Source of the DNA: an uncultured Leptolyngbya sp.
Lineage (GTDB): Bacteria > Cyanobacteriota > Cyanobacteriia > Phormidesmidales > Phormidesmidaceae
Assembly (NCBI GenBank): GCA_937899365.1
Contig: CALBPH010000472.1
Location: 1 to 9,090 of the forward strand
DNA: 9,090 nucleotides
Direction: 5' to 3'
Below, piece by piece: positions 1 to 7,700 of the stretch (within the stretch, counting starts at the first letter, position 1; each line of letters opens with the position of its first letter). The position numbers were made by a program, and so were the translations under genes. The notes beneath the pieces are model-generated. The model was not told where the DNA came from and did not search any database. It saw only the letters and a list, made by a program, of their open reading frames with translations.

Positions 1-1
1 T

Positions 2-304
2 GCGTTGCCCTATGCGAATTTGTACATTTGGCGAGAGAAGCGTAAGGATGCACCGATACATGCGCTCTCAGCCACGGTCATCCAAAATGGAGAAAGAGTA
101 CTCGAAGTAAAGCCTATCCACTGTGCCGGTTATCGCAAGCGTCAGCTAGAGCGCTACATGGAGCAGAAGGTAATGCCCTATTTAAAAGAACGCTTTGGCA
201 TTACCCACTTTTCCAATGAGATTCGTTTAGAACCCATTGAGTGTCCCCTGAAGGATTGTTCCTTAAAAGAGAGTTTTGAGTCTGGCGGGGTGGCGGATGG
301 TTGA
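2..304 (+). CDS. Unknown protein, C-terminal part (5' end cut by window)
   Basis: The reading frame is open from the left edge to a TGA at 302-304, so about 100 residues of the C-terminal part are visible. A TTG at 5 could be a start, but no ribosome site can be seen before it and the frame stays open to the edge, so I treat the gene as partial. I do not recognise the family. The piece is basic in its first two thirds and has a short pattern of paired cysteines near the end (ECPLKDC). It also contains a conserved-looking stretch, PIHALSATV, followed by EVKPIHC. No signal peptide or membrane segment is visible. The next gene begins inside its last codons (8-base overlap), so the two are probably co-transcribed and translationally coupled, and they may act together. 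No function is assigned. Confidence 0.6.
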   Translation, partial: ALPYANLYIWREKRKDAPIHALSATVIQNGERVLEVKPIHCAGYRKRQLERYMEQKVMPYLKERFGITHFSNEIRLEPIECPLKDCSLKESFESGGVADG

Positions 305-965
305 TGTGCGTCAGCTAGAGCTAGACTTGGAGGACGCCTTTGAGGATGCGGCAGATATGCCGGAAGAGGCAAATATTCTGGAGCTTTGGCAGCAGTTTGA
401 GGTGGTGATGACGGAGCTGCCATGGCGGGAGCAGTTGCGTATGGGTGGAGAGGTGTTAGCGCAACTAGCGGAGATTTGTGAGGCGAAGTCCGAAGTATTG
501 TGGGATGATTGGCAGGATGCGAATAATAGCGATGGGCCAGTGATGGATGGGGACTGGCTACGGGGATTGACGCGGCAGACTCAGGAGATTGATTTTTCAG
601 GATTGGTGCAGCGATCTGGGCATCGTTCTGCTAAGGAGCAAGACGATTTGACTGATGAGGATTCTGTTGTGGGTGAGGTAGATAAAGCCGCAGTTTTAGC
701 ACTAGTGGATGAGCTGACGTTGGAGGAAGCGAAGGAAAAAGCGTTAGCAGTGTCCCATGTTGAGGGTGTGTCAGCTTGGATTGCTGCGATCTCAGCTAAA
801 CGCAAATCGTTACCGCAACGGTTGATAGAACTACAGCAGCAATTACGAATGCCGTTAACAGAAGTTTGGATTGCTGTATTACTGGGGGGATTTCAGTTAG
901 AACAGCGGGGGGGATTTTATGAGACGGAGGAAATCTGGTTGACTATCTCTTGTCTAGCTGATTAG
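297..965 (+). CDS. Unknown acidic protein, coupled to the preceding gene
   Basis: This frame gives 222 residues from ATG 297. A TTG at 276 in the same frame would add seven residues. I prefer the ATG because a G-rich stretch (GGGG at about 286-291) lies at a suitable distance before it and because the protein then starts MVDVRQLELDL. The N-terminal half is very acidic and looks helical (LELDLEDAFEDAADMPEEA). The middle is hydrophilic and probably flexible. The C-terminal part (about residues 175-215) is richer in leucine and glutamine and may be a small helical or winged-helix-like fold, but no helix-turn-helix can be shown by eye. There is no signal peptide, membrane segment or catalytic motif. 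It overlaps the upstream gene by 8 bases, which suggests stop-start coupling. The family is not recognised. Confidence 0.65.
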   Translation: MVDVRQLELDLEDAFEDAADMPEEANILELWQQFEVVMTELPWREQLRMGGEVLAQLAEICEAKSEVLWDDWQDANNSDGPVMDGDWLRGLTRQTQEIDFSGLVQRSGHRSAKEQDDLTDEDSVVGEVDKAAVLALVDELTLEEAKEKALAVSHVEGVSAWIAAISAKRKSLPQRLIELQQQLRMPLTEVWIAVLLGGFQLEQRGGFYETEEIWLTISCLAD

Positions 966-991
966 TTAGGGAGATTAACTTATCTCACTAA
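966..991 (+). terminator. Hairpin just after the unknown gene pair
   Basis: Immediately after the TAG at 963-965, positions 966-975 pair with 982-991 (TTAGGGAGAT against ATCTCACTAA) with one mismatch and a six-base loop. The position suggests transcript 3'-end formation. However, no T-run follows, so an intrinsic terminator is not established. Confidence 0.3.
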
Positions 992-1063
992 ATCAACCTT
1001 ACCTTGCGGTTAAATTCTGTCAACTTATCTAGATAAAAACAGTGCCAAATTGTAAAGAAACGT

Positions 1064-1382
1064 ATGCCTATGCCCCTGACTAACTTTTGTCAGTCAGTCA
1101 GCATTGGTAGACTCAGAGTCAAACCTGGAGAAAACCATCGAAGTGTCTGAAGATGAATATATTTTGAGATGTTGCACAGGAAGAAGGGCTTGATTTGCCT
1201 TATTCTTGTAGGGCTGGTGCCTGTTGTGTGCGCGCAGCTAAGGTATTGTTAGGAACCGTTGTCAATCTGATCAATCCTTTCTAGATGATGGCCAGTTAGC
1301 CAAGGGATATGCTCTGATCTGTGTGGCTTATGCAACATCATACTGTAAGATTCAAACGTCAGCAGAGGATGAGTTGTTTTAA
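1064..1382 (+). pseudogene. Decayed plant-type [2Fe-2S] ferredoxin gene
   Basis: Three reading-frame pieces join into a plant-type ferredoxin, the soluble electron carrier next to photosystem I. Piece one (1125-1166) reads LEKTIEVSEDEYIL. Piece two (1168-1266) reads DVAQEEGLDLPYSCRAGAC and then an AKV..GTVVN stretch. Piece three (1269-1382) reads DQSFLDDGQLAKGYALICVA and ends ...IQTSAEDELF with a stop. The order, spacing and ending match the roughly 97-residue family. One extra base near 1167 and loss of about four bases near 1267 break the frame. The cluster motif is damaged too. Cysteines at 1207 and 1222 keep the C-x4-C spacing and a late one is at 1320. The third directly follows the second (CC at 1222-1227) instead of coming two residues later. 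The N-terminus is blurred, so the ATG at 1064 is only a guess at the old start. No functional ferredoxin can be made from it. Confidence 0.85.
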
Positions 1383-1394
1383 AGATTACTAAGA

Positions 1395-1431
1395 TTCAAA
1401 GCGAATAACGGTGACTCTTATTCTCTTTGAA
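1395..1431 (+). terminator. Strong hairpin after the ferredoxin remnant
   Basis: Positions 1395-1408 pair with 1418-1431 (TTCAAAGCGAATAA against TTATTCTCTTTGAA) with a single C/T mismatch and a nine-base loop. It begins 13 bases after the old ferredoxin stop, where that gene's terminator would be expected. There is no clear T-run on the + side. It also lies downstream of the minus-strand gene at 1452-1889, so it could serve that transcript instead. Confidence 0.45.
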
Positions 1432-1451
1432 AGCCCTGAATATTTTTACCT

Positions 1452-1889
1452 CTAATAAGGTAAAGAGGCGGTCTGTCCAAATAGAGCATGAAGTTTATAA
1501 CAAATATCCATTAGCTGTTGCTGACTGGTCCCAGACGGCAACAGTTTTCCGTTAAACTGCCAATTGCTCGTACTAGAGAATTGCCAATATTCACCTCTAA
1601 ATCCATATCCAGACGCTTCAATGCCATAAAAACTGGTATTCCTTTCTGATAGTGGTTCTGTAAAGTAAATTTGCAATAGCACACAACCACAGTTTAAAAG
1701 AGGGTGCCATTGAGAAAATGAAAAGGCAAAGTCTAAAGAATTAGGATCTGTTTGCTGCTGAGTTTCTTCATCCATTGTCCAAGGACTTAGATCCACAATT
1801 GCCGCCGGAAATTCTGACCGAAATAGAACTGGAATACTGGAAATTTTGCTCATAGCACTAATTGATACGGCTTGGGTGCTTGCATTCAT
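1452..1889 (-). CDS. Unknown 145-residue protein, divergent from the aldolase gene
   Basis: A complete frame starts at ATG 1889 on the minus strand. The sequence GAGGAAA lies about six bases upstream as a good ribosome site, which supports both the start and real expression. The protein has a serine-rich N-terminus, then a region rich in tryptophan, phenylalanine and tyrosine. Visible patterns include FSFSQWHPLLNCGCVLLQIY, followed by GIEASGYGFRGEYWQF and a final helix-like segment with a DICYKLHALF core. The alternating aromatic and hydrophobic pattern suggests a small beta-rich soluble fold. I see no signal peptide, transmembrane helix or catalytic motif, and I do not recognise the family. 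The gene points away from the aldolase gene and shares a roughly 160-base spacer with it. No function is proposed. Confidence 0.65.
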   Translation of the reverse strand: MNASTQAVSISAMSKISSIPVLFRSEFPAAIVDLSPWTMDEETQQQTDPNSLDFAFSFSQWHPLLNCGCVLLQIYFTEPLSERNTSFYGIEASGYGFRGEYWQFSSTSNWQFNGKLLPSGTSQQQLMDICYKLHALFGQTASLPY

Positions 1890-1922
1890 AACAGTTTCCT
1901 CACTAACACTGATTCAAAAACG

Positions 1923-1963
1923 CTATTGACATTTACATTGCTATTGCGATTATATGTCAATAG
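1923..1963. promoter_or_regulatory. Inverted repeat with divergent promoter-like elements
   Basis: CTATTGACAT at 1923-1932 is repeated exactly in inverse at 1954-1963, with 21 bases between. Each arm contains TTGACA, a consensus -35 box, so one box faces each way. On the + strand, TTGACA 1926-1931 is followed 17-18 bases later by ATTATA/TTATAT, a fair -10 for the aldolase gene. On the minus strand, the mirror TTGACA is followed after 17 bases by TGTAAA, a weaker -10 for the 145-residue gene. The layout fits overlapping back-to-back promoters, possibly with a symmetrical regulator site. This is read from sequence only. Confidence 0.45.
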
Positions 1964-1967
1964 TGAA

Positions 1968-1981
1968 AGCTTGAACAAGCT
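1968..1981. promoter_or_regulatory. Short palindrome in the aldolase leader
   Basis: AGCTTG at 1968-1973 and CAAGCT at 1976-1981 form a perfect six-base inverted repeat around AA. It lies about 68 bases before the aldolase start, just downstream of the putative -10. It could be an operator or a small leader hairpin. A further small hairpin (AATGG/CCATT, 2010-2024) follows. The function is unproven. Confidence 0.3.
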
Positions 1982-2036
1982 GAATACATGTTTGTTTTGA
2001 AGCAGTTTAAATGGTTGATCCATTCAGAAAATTGTT

Positions 2037-2042
2037 AGGAGG
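2037..2042 (+). promoter_or_regulatory. Ribosome binding site that decides the aldolase start
   Basis: A full AGGAGG lies at 2037-2042. It abuts the ATG at 2043, which is too close to use, but is six bases from the in-frame ATG at 2049. The second ATG is therefore the likely start. Confidence 0.8.
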
Positions 2043-2048
2043 ATGATT

Positions 2049-3089
2049 ATGGGCACATATTCTAAAGAACTTAAATCTACTGCTAGATCTTTGATTCATA
2101 AGGGTAAAGGGATCTTGGCAATGGATGAAAGTAATGGAACCTGCAATAAACGGTTTGATGCATTGGGAATTCCAACAACAGAATTAGCTCGTCAGTCTTA
2201 TCGAGAATTAATATTAACTGTGCCAGGCTTGTCTGACTATGTTGGTGGCCCAATTCTTTATGATGAAACCATCCGCCAAGCAACTAGGGCCGGGGTTCCT
2301 TTTCTCAAGGTGATTGCTGATGCAGGTATGATTCCTGGCATTAAGGTTGATACTGGAGCTAAAGATATGGCGAGTCGCCCTGGTGAGAAAATTACCGAGG
2401 GACTCGATGGCCTGAGAGATCGCATTGCTGAGTACTATCAAATGGGTGCCCGATTTGCAAAGTGGCGCGCCGTAATTACTATTGGTGACGGAATTCCCAG
2501 TCGAGCCTGTATTGAAGCTAATGCCCATGGCTTAGCCCGCTATGCAGCGCTTTGTCAGGAAGGTGGATTAGTGCCAATCGTAGAACCTGAGGTTCTTATT
2601 GATGGCGATCACTCCTTGGAACGTTGCTACCAGGTAACGGATGAGACGCTAGATACCGTTTTTTCCCAGCTATATACCCAGGGGGTGGCCTACGATCAGA
2701 TGATTTTAAAACCCAGTATGGTGATTCCTGGTAAAGCTTGTCCTGAGCAAGCTAGCGTGGAAGCTGTCGCTGAGGCAACTGTTCGCTGTCTGTTGAAGAA
2801 TGTTCCAGCAACTGTAGCTGGCATTGCGTTCTTATCCGGTGGGCAAACTAAGGAACAATCTTCGGCTCATTTGAATGCGATGAATAAGCTATTTAGTGAC
2901 CAATGCACTTGGCCAGATACATTTTCCTATGCGCTGGCTATTCAGCAACCTGCCCTAGACAATTGGGCAGGCAAGGACAGTAATGTAGAAGAAGCGCAGC
3001 AGCGTTTATTACAGCGCGCTAAGTTTAACAGCCTTGCTAGTAAAGGTGAGTATAGTAGCGATCTAGAGAAACAGCTTGCTGCTGTCTAA
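2049..3089 (+). CDS. fbaB: Class I fructose-bisphosphate aldolase
   Basis: This 346-residue protein has the length and sequence of class I (Schiff-base) aldolases. They interconvert fructose 1,6-bisphosphate with dihydroxyacetone phosphate and glyceraldehyde 3-phosphate, in the cytosol, for glycolysis, gluconeogenesis and the Calvin cycle. Visible signatures are KGILAMDES near residues 20-28, FAKWR with Lys138, VEPEV with Glu179 and Glu181, and LKPSMVIPG with the Schiff-base Lys221. The spacings 138-179-221 equal those of rabbit muscle aldolase (146-187-229). A late GGQ motif (FLSGGQTKEQ) is also present. No key residue is missing. The start is set by the AGGAGG at 2037-2042. The gene stands alone, with a promoter-like inverted repeat upstream and a hairpin terminator downstream. 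Many cyanobacteria also have a class II aldolase, so this may be a second or conditional enzyme. The symbol is by family; fda is also used. Confidence 0.95.
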   Translation: MGTYSKELKSTARSLIHKGKGILAMDESNGTCNKRFDALGIPTTELARQSYRELILTVPGLSDYVGGPILYDETIRQATRAGVPFLKVIADAGMIPGIKVDTGAKDMASRPGEKITEGLDGLRDRIAEYYQMGARFAKWRAVITIGDGIPSRACIEANAHGLARYAALCQEGGLVPIVEPEVLIDGDHSLERCYQVTDETLDTVFSQLYTQGVAYDQMILKPSMVIPGKACPEQASVEAVAEATVRCLLKNVPATVAGIAFLSGGQTKEQSSAHLNAMNKLFSDQCTWPDTFSYALAIQQPALDNWAGKDSNVEEAQQRLLQRAKFNSLASKGEYSSDLEKQLAAV

Positions 3090-3135
3090 TTGCTCTTTCT
3101 ACAATGAATAGGTAAAACAAATCTCTTGGTACATT

Positions 3136-3187
3136 GACAGTGGAATAAAAGTAGTATTGCTTAGTACTTTATATCCACTGTCTTTCC
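3136..3187 (+). terminator. Terminator hairpin after the aldolase gene
   Basis: Positions 3136-3153 (GACAGTGGAATAAAAGTA) pair with 3165-3182 with only two mismatches. The stem is 18 bases long with an 11-base loop, and a short T-rich tail (TTTCCT) follows. It starts 47 bases after the aldolase stop. This fits an intrinsic terminator, although the T-run is weak. Confidence 0.65.
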
Positions 3188-3189
3188 TA

Positions 3190-3356
3190 ATCTAAAACAC
3201 GATTTAGGCGAGTGCAGGAAAATAGCCTACCAATTCTATAGATGCGCAGCTGTGCGCCATAGCGCAGAAATTCTGCATGGTGAGATTTTATTTAAGTGCA
3301 CACGCCTTACTCAGGTAACCAGAATGTATTCAGCTCAATTGAGCGCGCTATAACTA
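3190..3356. other. Intergenic stretch with several short palindromes
   Basis: This lies between two convergent genes (aldolase + and glycosyltransferase -). No coding frame of note is seen. It holds GCGCA-GCTG-TGCGC (3244-3256), GCAGAA-A-TTCTGC (3264-3276), the perfect palindrome GCTCAATTGAGC (3333-3344) and the overlapping AGCGCGCT (3342-3349). These may form the 3' end structure of the glycosyltransferase transcript, but no T-run marks a definite terminator. Confidence 0.35.
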
Positions 3357-4349
3357 TCAAGATGATCCTAAACTTATAAAGCCTTTATCCTTCAATTTCT
3401 CAAGTACTCTGGAAGCTTTGAGAGAACAGTAAAAGGGTGAAAGAAGACTATTAAATAGTAAGACGAATTCACACTGTGTGACTAAATCAGAACGCAGCAG
3501 ATGACAATGCGTTAAACAGTATATTGTTAGTTGAATGAGATCTTTGAGTGCATAGCCAATGATGGCTATGGGTCTTTGCCAGGCTTGAAAGCGAATCATG
3601 CGAGTATGGTGACGGCTGAGACCTACTCCACGAAATAGTCTAAAAAGATATGGAGGTGAAATGCGATTTCGGCTAATTGTATGGCCTATTTCCATAGCGG
3701 GATTGTGCCATATTTGCCAGCCAGCCTTTCTAACATAAGAGAGCGTTTCAATATCCTCTCCTTTATCTAATAAGCTCCCTATGGAGACACCTGATAAGGC
3801 AGGCTCTTGAGGCACAACTGACCACGCCTGTCGTCGGACTACTAATCCAGCCCCTGCAGGAAAAAGCCAGCGTCCTAAGAGGTCATAACGAAATGGCACT
3901 TGACCGCGATCAATCACCGCCAAAAAACAGGCAATACGATCAAACCTGTGCGGTAAGTCCCCCTCATAAACACCAACAATTTGCCCGCCAAATGCGCCTG
4001 CTACAGAATGTTTTTGACCGAAGTCATATACTGCTTGGACCAAAAGGGGATTCGACAAATTATCATCATCCAAAAAAGACAAGAGTTCACCACAGGCTAA
4101 CTGTGCAGCGCATCGCCGAGCAAAGGCTAGCCCTTGTCTAGGTTCAAAACAATAATGTAATTTATCTGCAAACTCTGATAGCAACTGATAGTTGTGCACC
4201 ACCTGAGCTGTTTTATCCTGGCTGTTATTATCCACAACCACAATATCCCAGTTAATCAAATTTGTTAAGGTTTGGTGGGTCAAATGCTCAAATACTTTGG
4301 GAAGACGAGATGCGCCATTGTAGGTGCAAACAATAACTGTTAGTTCCAT
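3357..4349 (-). CDS. hpsE: Family 2 glycosyltransferase, HpsE-like
   Basis: This 330-residue protein begins with the classic GT2 nucleotide-sugar fold. It has a TVIVCTYNGASRLP strand-loop at residues 4-17, VVVDNNSQDKT at 37-47, and the metal-binding LDDDN at 93-97. Further on are RIACFLAVIDRG, a GAGLVVRRQAW block, GEDIETL (likely the acidic catalytic region), AGWQIWHNPAMEIGH, and GLSRHHTRM with WQRP. This set of blocks is what I recall of the cyanobacterial hormogonium polysaccharide glycosyltransferase HpsE. It would transfer a sugar from a nucleotide donor during exopolysaccharide synthesis at the cytoplasmic side of the membrane. The C-terminal third has hydrophobic helices (around IAIIGYALKDLIQLTIYCL) that may associate with the membrane. 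The ATG at 4349 is the first possible start, because a TAA lies just upstream in frame. Its ribosome site is weak, with GGAGG about 26 bases away. No other hps gene is in view, so the exact role is uncertain. Confidence 0.82.
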   Translation of the reverse strand: MELTVIVCTYNGASRLPKVFEHLTHQTLTNLINWDIVVVDNNSQDKTAQVVHNYQLLSEFADKLHYCFEPRQGLAFARRCAAQLACGELLSFLDDDNLSNPLLVQAVYDFGQKHSVAGAFGGQIVGVYEGDLPHRFDRIACFLAVIDRGQVPFRYDLLGRWLFPAGAGLVVRRQAWSVVPQEPALSGVSIGSLLDKGEDIETLSYVRKAGWQIWHNPAMEIGHTISRNRISPPYLFRLFRGVGLSRHHTRMIRFQAWQRPIAIIGYALKDLIQLTIYCLTHCHLLRSDLVTQCEFVLLFNSLLSPFYCSLKASRVLEKLKDKGFISLGSS

Positions 4350-4780
4350 AAAAAATGGTTACAACCTGCTCTACACCTCCAATAAAAGATGCAAATGAGT
4401 ACATGAATAAACACTATTGATAAACTATCCCAATAATGTCGAATTTATTGTCCCATAGCTTTAATGGCTTTTTGTAAAGTCACTATAAAATGATTGGGAG
4501 ATTAGTATCAAATTCATGTGAATAAGAGACTTTTGAGGCATTTCTATGAATCGGTTATTAGACGACAATTACATTGACAGGTAATAAATAATATTATTCT
4601 ATCTCGACAATACACTTCAGCCTGAACAATTTGTTGCTGCTTTGACTTGAATAAATAATAATCTTCGATACGCTCGTTATGGCGGTCTACTCACTCAGCT
4701 TTACTGTCCAATCAGGAGCTGCAACTGCGAGTGCATTTAATGTTGCCTATTGGGATGTCTAAATCATCTAGGAATTATTG
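4350..4780. other. AT-rich gap between the glycosyltransferase and NRPS genes
   Basis: About 430 bases with no intact gene. The part next to 4349 should hold the promoter of the glycosyltransferase gene on the minus strand, but I could not pick convincing -35 and -10 boxes. The 3' side of the NRPS gene shows no clear terminator hairpin. From 4546 rightwards there may be the remains of a small plus-strand gene, listed separately. Confidence 0.5.
4546..4767 (+). pseudogene. Possible decayed small coding region (uncertain)
   Basis: An ATG at 4546 has GAGG seven bases upstream. The frame reads MNRLLDDNYIDR and hits two stops at 4582-4587. It then continues in the same frame with LDNTLQPEQFVAALT, a third stop at 4648, and INNNLRYARYGGLLTQL to about 4700. 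A frame change then gives LSNQELQLRVHLMLPIGMSK. The pieces look protein-like and helical, as from a small soluble protein, but I do not recognise them and the stops are many. Chance AT-rich sequence is a real alternative. Confidence 0.25.
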
Positions 4781-7700
4781 TCATTTAAGTGCACTGAGTG
4801 CTTGTTGGAGATAGTTGGCAATGTGAGTTATTTTATCGGGTTCCTTTAGAAGAGAACGGTGAATTCCTTCAACCGGATAGATATCCAGATCTGTTTCAAT
4901 CAGGGTATCCCAATTAATCAATTGACTTGCCTGTTTTTTAGATTCACCTGTCTGTAGCAGTAAAGTTGGAGTCTTGCAAGGTTTTGGAGTGTATTGATGT
5001 AGCGCCAAGTAGTTAGCTTTGTAAACCTGCCACAAACACTCAAGGGTTTCAACTGATATGTCAGGAAACAGTAATGGATATTCCTGAGTCAATTCGAAAA
5101 TCTTTTCTAAGGTTAGGTTTTCTACATCTAGCGTATCCATCAATGTTGAGGGTAAAGATACCAGCGAAACTAACTCCCTCATAAAACGCATAAACATATT
5201 CTTTTCACTTGGAACAGACATTGTAGCTGGCACATGACTATCAATTAAGAAAAGTAGAGCTGTTGCCTCTCCCTGTTTAGAAAGCTGATAAGCCATTTCA
5301 TAAGCAACTGTGCCTCCCAGTGAGTAACCAGCCAAACAATAAGGCCCTTCTGGCTGAATTGCTTGTATTAATTTGCAGTAGTAAGAGGCCATCTCTTCAA
5401 TGGTTTTAAGAGAAATACTTGGGTCTAATAAGCCCGGTGATTGCAAGCCATAGATTGGTCGATCTTTCTCTAGCTGCTGAGCTAATGGTGCATAACAGAG
5501 AACATTGCCTCCAACCGGATGAATTAAGAAAAGGGGAGATTTGCTGCCATTAGCCTTGATGGTCACTAGTGGGGATTGACTGACTGGCTGGGTATTGTCT
5601 TTGAGTTGTGCGGCTAGCTCAAATACGGTTGAATACTGAAACAACGTAGCTAGGGGAAAATTTACTTGAAATTCAGTTTGAATTCGAGCCATAAAACGAA
5701 CAGCTACTAAAGAATTACCTCCAAGCTCAAAGAAATTGTCATTGCTCCCAATCGGAGATATGTGGAGTATCTCCGACAATAGTTGAGTCAACTTTAATTC
5801 GATAAGGTTTCGTGGGGAGACATAGGTATTACGTTGGGAGATAGTTCTTACTGGGGCTGGCAATGCCTTGCGGTCGACTTTCCCGCTGGGTGTCAGTGGT
5901 AGCTCATCTAAGATGACATAGGCACTGGGTACCATATAGTCCGGTAGCTTAGTTTGCGAATGAGTCCGTAAGGAGATGTCATCAAGGGTGTTATCCCCAA
6001 TAACATAAGCCACTAGCCGTTTATCAGAGCCCATGTCATCGCGGGCAACCACCACCGCTTGGCTAACCCCTTCGACTTGTGAGAGGACCGCTTCTAGTTC
6101 ACCAAGCTCAATGCGGAATCCCCGAATCTTCACCTGGAAGTCGATACGACCGAGAAACTCAATATTGCCATCCGGTAGATACCGGACCCGGTCTCCTGTC
6201 TTATACAACCGACCAGCGCTAAAGGGATTGTCAATAAACCGACTGGCTGTCAGCTGAGGTTGGTTGAGATAGCCTTGAGCCAAGCCTGCTCCCCCCAGGT
6301 AGAGTTCCCCGGCCACGCCAATGGGCACCGGTAGCATCTGCCCATCCAGAATATAGACTTGGGCATTGGCAATTGGCGTACCGATGGAGGGTAAGTGTGG
6401 CCAGTCTGCCACGTCATCGGGGAGTGTAAACGAGGTCACCACATGACTTTCGGTGGGCCCATAGTGGTTATGCAATTGACATTGGGGCATTTGGGCAAAC
6501 CACTCGGTCAGTGCTGGGGTGATTTTAAGCTGTTCACCAGCAGTAATCACTTCGCGTAGGGAGGAGGGGTTGCTGCGTTCGGAGATGGCGGCCTCGGCTA
6601 AACTCTCCAGTGCGACAAAGGGTAAAAATAAGCGTTCTATCTCACCGTGTTCCAGTAAGGTTAACAAGGCAAATGGGTCCAGTCGTTGGTCATTGGAAAT
6701 CAGGACTAACCGCCCACCACTTGTGAGTGTGGAGAAGATTTCTTGGAACGATACATCGAAACTTATGGGCGTAAATTGGATGGTGGAGCCCTGTGGGCAA
6801 ACAGAGGTGTCCTGTTGCCAGCGCAATAAGTTCACCAGGGCCCGATTGGCCATGGCGACCCCCTTGGGCTGCCCCGTCGACCCTGACGTGTAAATCACAT
6901 AGGCCAAGCTGTCCGCACTGGCGGCCCCCTCGATATTCTCAGTCGACCCAGACGCAATGGCGTCCCAGTCATCGTCAAGACAAAGTACCTGGGCCTGATG
7001 GTCCGGTAGCGTCGCCCGCAGCGATGATTGGGTCACCAGGACAGAAATATCGGCATCTGCGAGCATAAACTGTACGCGGTCAGCCGGGTAGCTAGCATCC
7101 ACTGGCACATAGGCCCCGCCAGCCTTGAGAATCCCAATTAGTCCGACAATCATCGACAGAGACCGCTCAACACACAGTCCCACGCGGCTCTCGGGGGTAA
7201 CCCCCTGCCGTTGAAGATAGTGGGCCAGCTGATTGGCCTGCTGATTCAATTCACGGTAAGTGAGCAGCTGGTCATCAAAGCTAACGGCCACTGCATCAGG
7301 GGTACGTGCCACTTGCGCCTCAAACAACTGATAGATGGTTTGATCTGGGAGGGGATACTTCACTGCTGTGGTATTCCACTCGACCAAAAGCTGCTGTTGT
7401 TCCGCTTGATGCAGCATCGGTAGCTGGGCGATGGACCGCTCATTGGCGTTGCTGACGATGGCTTGCAATAGGGTCTTAAAATGACGAGCCATCTGTTCAA
7501 TGGTGGCAGGCTCAAATAAGTCTGTGCAATATTCCCAATTGCCAACCAGACCTGCATCGCTTTCAGACATTGACAGGAGCAAATCAAACTTGGCTGTTAC
7601 TGTTTCGGTGCCGAGCGGCTGTAGGGCCATATCGCTGAACACCAATGGCTTCACGGGCGCATTCTGTAGCGTAAACATTACCTGGAACAGGGGCGAATGG

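Noticed and set aside
1445..1462. TTACCT/AGGTAA stem at the end of the 145-residue gene as a terminator.
   Set aside because: It overlaps the stop codon, is only six bases long, and has no T-run on the minus strand.
2043..2045. ATG at 2043 as the aldolase start.
   Set aside because: It directly abuts the AGGAGG. The ATG at 2049 has proper spacing.
2083..2528. Minus-strand open frames inside the aldolase gene.
   Set aside because: They are shadows of a clear and intact aldolase and have no ribosome site or recognisable motif.
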